Under the pieces are notes generated by a model, which saw only the letters and a program-made list of their open reading frames with translations, did not search any database and was not told the DNA's origin. 26,111 nt of DNA from CAZQLE01 sp964593905. Lineage in GTDB: Bacteria; Chloroflexota; Anaerolineae; Anaerolineales; Anaerolineaceae. This document shows positions 23,310 through 26,111 of the stretch, in pieces. Position numbers and translations under genes: made by a program. The DNA is taken from assembly GCA_964593905.1 (NCBI GenBank), contig CAZQLE010000025.1, forward strand, positions 1 through 26,111, read 5' to 3'. Position 1 is the first letter of the stretch; each line of letters opens with the position of its first letter.

Positions 23310-24188
23310 ATGGTCACAACCGCTGCAAAGCTCCCCAAATATGGCCGGACGGCCAATCCACCGCCTATGCGCCTTACAGAGCGCGACATGCGCATTCTGG
23401 AAGCCATCCATGCCTTTGATGGTCTGTTGAGCTTCTCACAAATTCGGCGGATATTCTTTGGCGGCAAGAGCCAGGCTGAGGAACGCTTGAAGCTGCTTTA
23501 CCAACACCGCTACCTTAACCGTCCCACTGCCGATCAGCGCCGCCGTCTGTCTGAGATGGTCTACTGGCTTGACCGCCGGGGGGCCGACCTGGTGGCCAGC
23601 CTGCAGGGAATTCCCCTGCGCGAGCTGGGCTGGCGGCAGGAACCGCGCTGGTTTCAGGTGGAGCACGATCTGGCGGTGAATGATTTTCGGCTGGCCATGC
23701 GGTCTGCGCTGACCGGGGCGGATGAAGTGTCTATGGAAACCTGGGTTCCCGAAAGCGAGTTCTGGGCTTACCCGGACACAATATCGTATAGCTATAACGG
23801 ACAGACGATTAAGCGAAAAATCATCCCGGACGGCTACTTTGTTCTGGCTCATAACCGGCTGCGCATCCGCTATCTGCTGGAAATTGACCGCAGCACCGAA
23901 GATAACCCGCGTTTTTTGCGCGAGAAAATCTTACCGGGGTTGGCTTATTTGAAAAGCCAGGCCTACGAAAACCGGTTTGGGCACCGCAGCGGCCGCTGGG
24001 TGGTGGTGACCACGGGCGAGCGTCGTTTGCGCAATATGCTTTTACAGGCCAAACGAGCCAAAGCTGAAGGCCTGTTTTATTTCACTACCTTTGCCCAGAT
24101 ATCCGCCGAAAGCCTGCTGCGCGCGCCCATCTGGCGGCGGGCTGATCGCGAAGACCCGGTCCCCTTGATTTTTGTAGACGAAACCTGA
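23310..24188 (+). CDS. Replication-relaxation family protein
   Basis: From ATG 23310 the protein has 292 residues. It starts with a winged helix (RLTERDMRILEAIHAFDGLL, FSQIRRIFFGGKSQAEERLKLL, HRYLNRP) and continues with an alpha/beta domain containing GADLVASLQG, QVEHDLAVNDFRLAM, IPDGYFVL and YLLEIDRSTE. This is the pattern of the replication-relaxation family, common on plasmids and integrative elements of Gram-positive bacteria and Chloroflexota; the biochemical role is poorly defined. I prefer 23310 to an upstream GTG (23292), since the promoter at 23275-23303 overlaps the latter. It lies next to parA on the same strand, about 80 bp past the array. Confidence 0.8.
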   Translation: MVTTAAKLPKYGRTANPPPMRLTERDMRILEAIHAFDGLLSFSQIRRIFFGGKSQAEERLKLLYQHRYLNRPTADQRRRLSEMVYWLDRRGADLVASLQGIPLRELGWRQEPRWFQVEHDLAVNDFRLAMRSALTGADEVSMETWVPESEFWAYPDTISYSYNGQTIKRKIIPDGYFVLAHNRLRIRYLLEIDRSTEDNPRFLREKILPGLAYLKSQAYENRFGHRSGRWVVVTTGERRLRNMLLQAKRAKAEGLFYFTTFAQISAESLLRAPIWRRADREDPVPLIFVDET

Positions 24189-24203
24189 TTCCCCCTTGAC
24201 TTT

Positions 24204-24330
24204 GGGCAGCACTGCATGAGAGCATGAAACCAGCAGGCTGCAATGATGCGTTTATGGAAACGCATTATCGCATCGAAACAGCGCTGCAGCATTGCAGCGA
24301 AGCATCCATGCAGCAGTGCATCCAAATGAG
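24204..24330. promoter_or_regulatory. Repeat-rich region upstream of parA, candidate parS/operator
   Basis: Two clear hairpins lie here: ATGCGTTT-ATGG-AAACGCAT (24246-24265) and CGCTGCA-GCAT-TGCAGCG (24282-24299). GCAT recurs about nine times, several as GCATGAAAC or GCATCGAAAC. Such clustered repeats before a parA gene often act as a centromere and autoregulatory site for the RHH partner; this is inferred. Confidence 0.5.
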
Positions 24331-24341
24331 AAAGGGGGAAA

Positions 24342-25115
24342 ATGAGACGGATTGTTTTTACCAATGACAAAGGCGGGGTGGGGAAGACCACCACGGTGGC
24401 CAACCTGGCAGTTGGGCTGGCAAAAACCGGCACGAGAACACTGGTCATCGATATGGATCCCCAGGCAGATGTGACCTTTGCCTTGCTCGCGCAGCGTCCA
24501 CCTGAGGCGGGGGGAGGATATATTCCGCCGACCACGCATTCGCTGTTGACCGGTCATTATGCCATTGCACAAACGATAATACCCGCGCCCCGTTACCCCG
24601 GGCTTTTCATCATCCCGGCCAATTCAGACCTGGCCGATGCATCGCTGCGCTTGGCGCAAACCCCCACCCGGTTGCGCCGTTTGCTGGCAGATCTGTCCCC
24701 CGAATCATTTGAGGTGGTGCTGATTGATACCGGCAAAGGGCTGGATCCGCTGGCGGTGAATGCCCTGGCGGCGGCAGATGAGGTAGTGATCATCCTTACC
24801 CCCGGACGATTGGAGCTGGATGCCATTGCGCGGATGCAAGAGCATGTGCAACTGGTGCGCAATGAGGTGCTGCAAGGGGCAGAGCGGCCTGTGATCGGCG
24901 GCATTTTGCTGACACTGGCTGACCCCTATTCCATCACGCGCGACACCCTGGCGCGCATCCACAAGCAGTATCCCGGGCAACTGTTAACTTCGGTCATCCC
25001 CAAGAATAATGATTTGCAAAAAGCAGTAGGCCGCGCTTGCAGTGTCTTTGAGGTGGCCCCCACCAGTAAGGGAGCGCTGGCATATCGCAGCCTGATCGAG
25101 GAGTTGGGCTTATGA
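24342..25115 (+). CDS. parA: ParA-family partition ATPase
   Basis: This 257-residue deviant-Walker ATPase has NDKGGVGKTTTVANLAVGLA near residues 8-27 with the signature Lys of the ParA/MinD group, then LVIDMDPQADVTFALL, and SFEVVLIDTGKGLDPLAVNAL in place of the usual DTPP strand. AAAGGGGGA lies just before the ATG. ParA proteins segregate plasmids or elements by forming gradients on the nucleoid with a DNA-bound partner. The small gene that overlaps its end by 4 bp is the likely partner. With the replication-relaxation gene it forms a plasmid-like maintenance module. Confidence 0.9.
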   Translation: MRRIVFTNDKGGVGKTTTVANLAVGLAKTGTRTLVIDMDPQADVTFALLAQRPPEAGGGYIPPTTHSLLTGHYAIAQTIIPAPRYPGLFIIPANSDLADASLRLAQTPTRLRRLLADLSPESFEVVLIDTGKGLDPLAVNALAAADEVVIILTPGRLELDAIARMQEHVQLVRNEVLQGAERPVIGGILLTLADPYSITRDTLARIHKQYPGQLLTSVIPKNNDLQKAVGRACSVFEVAPTSKGALAYRSLIEELGL

Positions 25116-25423
25116 AGAATCTGACCCCAACCGGCCTGGGCGACCCGGAACCGTCCGGAAAAATGGCGCTGTTTCAACCACCGCCACAAGTTGAAAAAAC
25201 TGATCTGGCACCCATTGAGCAAGGGCAGGCAGCCCGGCCAACGGTGAAAGCCCCGCCCATTTTGCCGCGTAGAATCCGTACCACGCTGGATCTGACCCCC
25301 GAGGCGCTGATCGTTCTGCAACAGGTTCAGCAGCAACACCGGCTGAAGACCGGCAAGGTGCTGCCGTTGTGGAAGGCTGTCAGCCAGGTGATTGTGGCTT
25401 ATGGAAGCGGCTTGAAAAAATAA
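25112..25423 (+). CDS. Small ParA partner, probable ribbon-helix-helix DNA-binding protein
   Basis: This 103-residue protein has a disordered, Pro/Gln-rich N-terminal half and a C-terminal RHH-like segment: RRIRTTLDLTPEALIVLQQV, QQQHRLKTGKVLPLWKAVSQ, then a final helix. In par operons with a short second gene, an RHH protein of ParG/Omega type binds the centromere and stimulates ParA through its flexible N-terminus. ATGA overlap with parA and the repeats upstream of parA fit that role. The family match is by pattern, not certain. Confidence 0.7.
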   Translation: MKNLTPTGLGDPEPSGKMALFQPPPQVEKTDLAPIEQGQAARPTVKAPPILPRRIRTTLDLTPEALIVLQQVQQQHRLKTGKVLPLWKAVSQVIVAYGSGLKK

Positions 25424-25464
25424 AAAAGCAGGCTCCCTTTCCCCACCGGGCGTGAAAAATCATC

Positions 25465-25470
25465 TATAAT
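25465..25470 (+). promoter_or_regulatory. -10 box of the lipoprotein gene
   Basis: TATAAT lies 34 bp before the ATG; the -35 is poor. GGGAGGG follows as ribosome site. Confidence 0.5.
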
Positions 25471-25504
25471 CTGAGTATCCGCACACAGGGAGGGAAACCA
25501 TCGG

Positions 25505-26111
25505 ATGAAAACCGCAAACAAATTGGACCTGGGCACAAGGATCGTTCCGCTCATGCTGGCAGGGATGCTGCTGTTGAGTCTGACGGCCTGCGCCAGCGCA
25601 GCCACCCCGCAGCCCACCGCCACGGCCACCGCGCAGCCGACGGCCACCCCGCAGCCGACCGCCGCGCCCACCCTGGCCGAGTTGGCGCAACAGACCCCGC
25701 TCTTGCTGCTGGATTGGGAAGGATTTCAAAAAGCGCTGGACGGCGGCGATGCGACCGCGCAAGGCATCGCTGCAACGCTGGCGGCCGGGATGGCCCAAAA
25801 CCCGGCCTGGAAAGATTTGCGTCCCGAAGAATTGAACCCGGTGCTGATGTTGTTGCAGGGCAAAGAAGCGCTGGTCCTGCTGACCGGCCCGGACGGGGTG
25901 AGCTGGCTGGCGGATCAACACAGCCTCAACAATGCAGACAACCCCACCCCGGCCATGACCCCCCTGGTCTATGCCGTCGACAGCGACGGAGCCACCACCA
26001 TCACGGCCAATACCCGCCCAGTCTTCAAAAACACCAAAGATAAAAAGGGCACCACCTTCTTCCTTCTGGATGGCACCGAAGTCTTTACCCCCGACCTGGA
26101 ATTCGATCTCG
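25505..26111 (+). CDS. Secreted lipoprotein, C-terminus cut by window edge
   Basis: From ATG 25505 the frame stays open to the window edge (about 202 residues). A lipoprotein signal peptide is clear: positive N-terminus, hydrophobic GTRIVPLMLAGMLLLSLTAC with the lipobox Cys at residue 29. A Thr/Pro/Ala linker (QPTATATAQPTATPQPTA) follows, typical of surface lipoproteins in Chloroflexota. The mature domain (LLLLDWEGFQKALDGGDATA, KEALVLLTGPDGVSWLADQH) is not one I recognise. It has its own promoter and is probably not part of the par operon. Confidence 0.75.
   Translation, partial: MKTANKLDLGTRIVPLMLAGMLLLSLTACASAATPQPTATATAQPTATPQPTAAPTLAELAQQTPLLLLDWEGFQKALDGGDATAQGIAATLAAGMAQNPAWKDLRPEELNPVLMLLQGKEALVLLTGPDGVSWLADQHSLNNADNPTPAMTPLVYAVDSDGATTITANTRPVFKNTKDKKGTTFFLLDGTEVFTPDLEFDL

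Overview
The window looks like a bacterial metagenome scaffold (a 10-N join lies at 15782-15791), probably from a Chloroflexota/Anaerolineae-type organism. That assignment is inference from gene style: the replication-relaxation protein next to ParA, the Thr/Pro-linker lipoprotein and the RT-containing type III CRISPR. No ribosomal or marker gene confirms it.

Layout. Positions 1-475 hold the start of a chromosomal-looking S51 peptidase gene, followed by tRNA-Arg(TCG) at 598-673. A tyrosine integrase reads towards the tRNA and opens a mobile-element backbone: integrase, AlpA-like excisionase, LexA-like repressor with a divergent operator/promoter, a winged-helix protein, a GC-rich noncoding segment full of nested inverted repeats (3854-4260), an AEP-type primase fused to a CHC2 zinc finger, two small membrane proteins and a VirD4/HerA-type ATPase. 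I found no second copy of the tRNA 3' end, so the right boundary is unknown and the CRISPR locus may be cargo of this element.

Positions 8285-19283 form one tightly packed plus-strand operon for a type III-A CRISPR-Cas system: cas10 (GGDD cyclase kept, HD nuclease motif lost), csm2, csm3, csm4, csm5, a CARF-HEPN RNase of Csm6/Csx1 type, a two-TM membrane CARF protein, cas6, a reverse transcriptase, cas1 and cas2. RT and cas1 share a reading frame and are separated only by one TAG codon; cas6 and RT overlap by 65 bp. The expected logic is: RT/Cas1/Cas2 acquire spacers, possibly from RNA; Cas6 cuts the pre-crRNA after a short hairpin to leave an 8-nt tag; the Csm complex cuts target RNA through Csm3; and Cas10 makes cyclic oligoadenylate that switches on a soluble RNase and a membrane effector.

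The array follows at 19566-23232 with 48 repeats of 37 nt by my count. It reads on the plus strand, with the leader beside cas2 and a degenerate repeat at the far end. To its right, at higher GC, come a replication-relaxation protein with an apparently leaderless start, a repeat-rich site, parA, a small RHH-type partner gene and a truncated lipoprotein gene.
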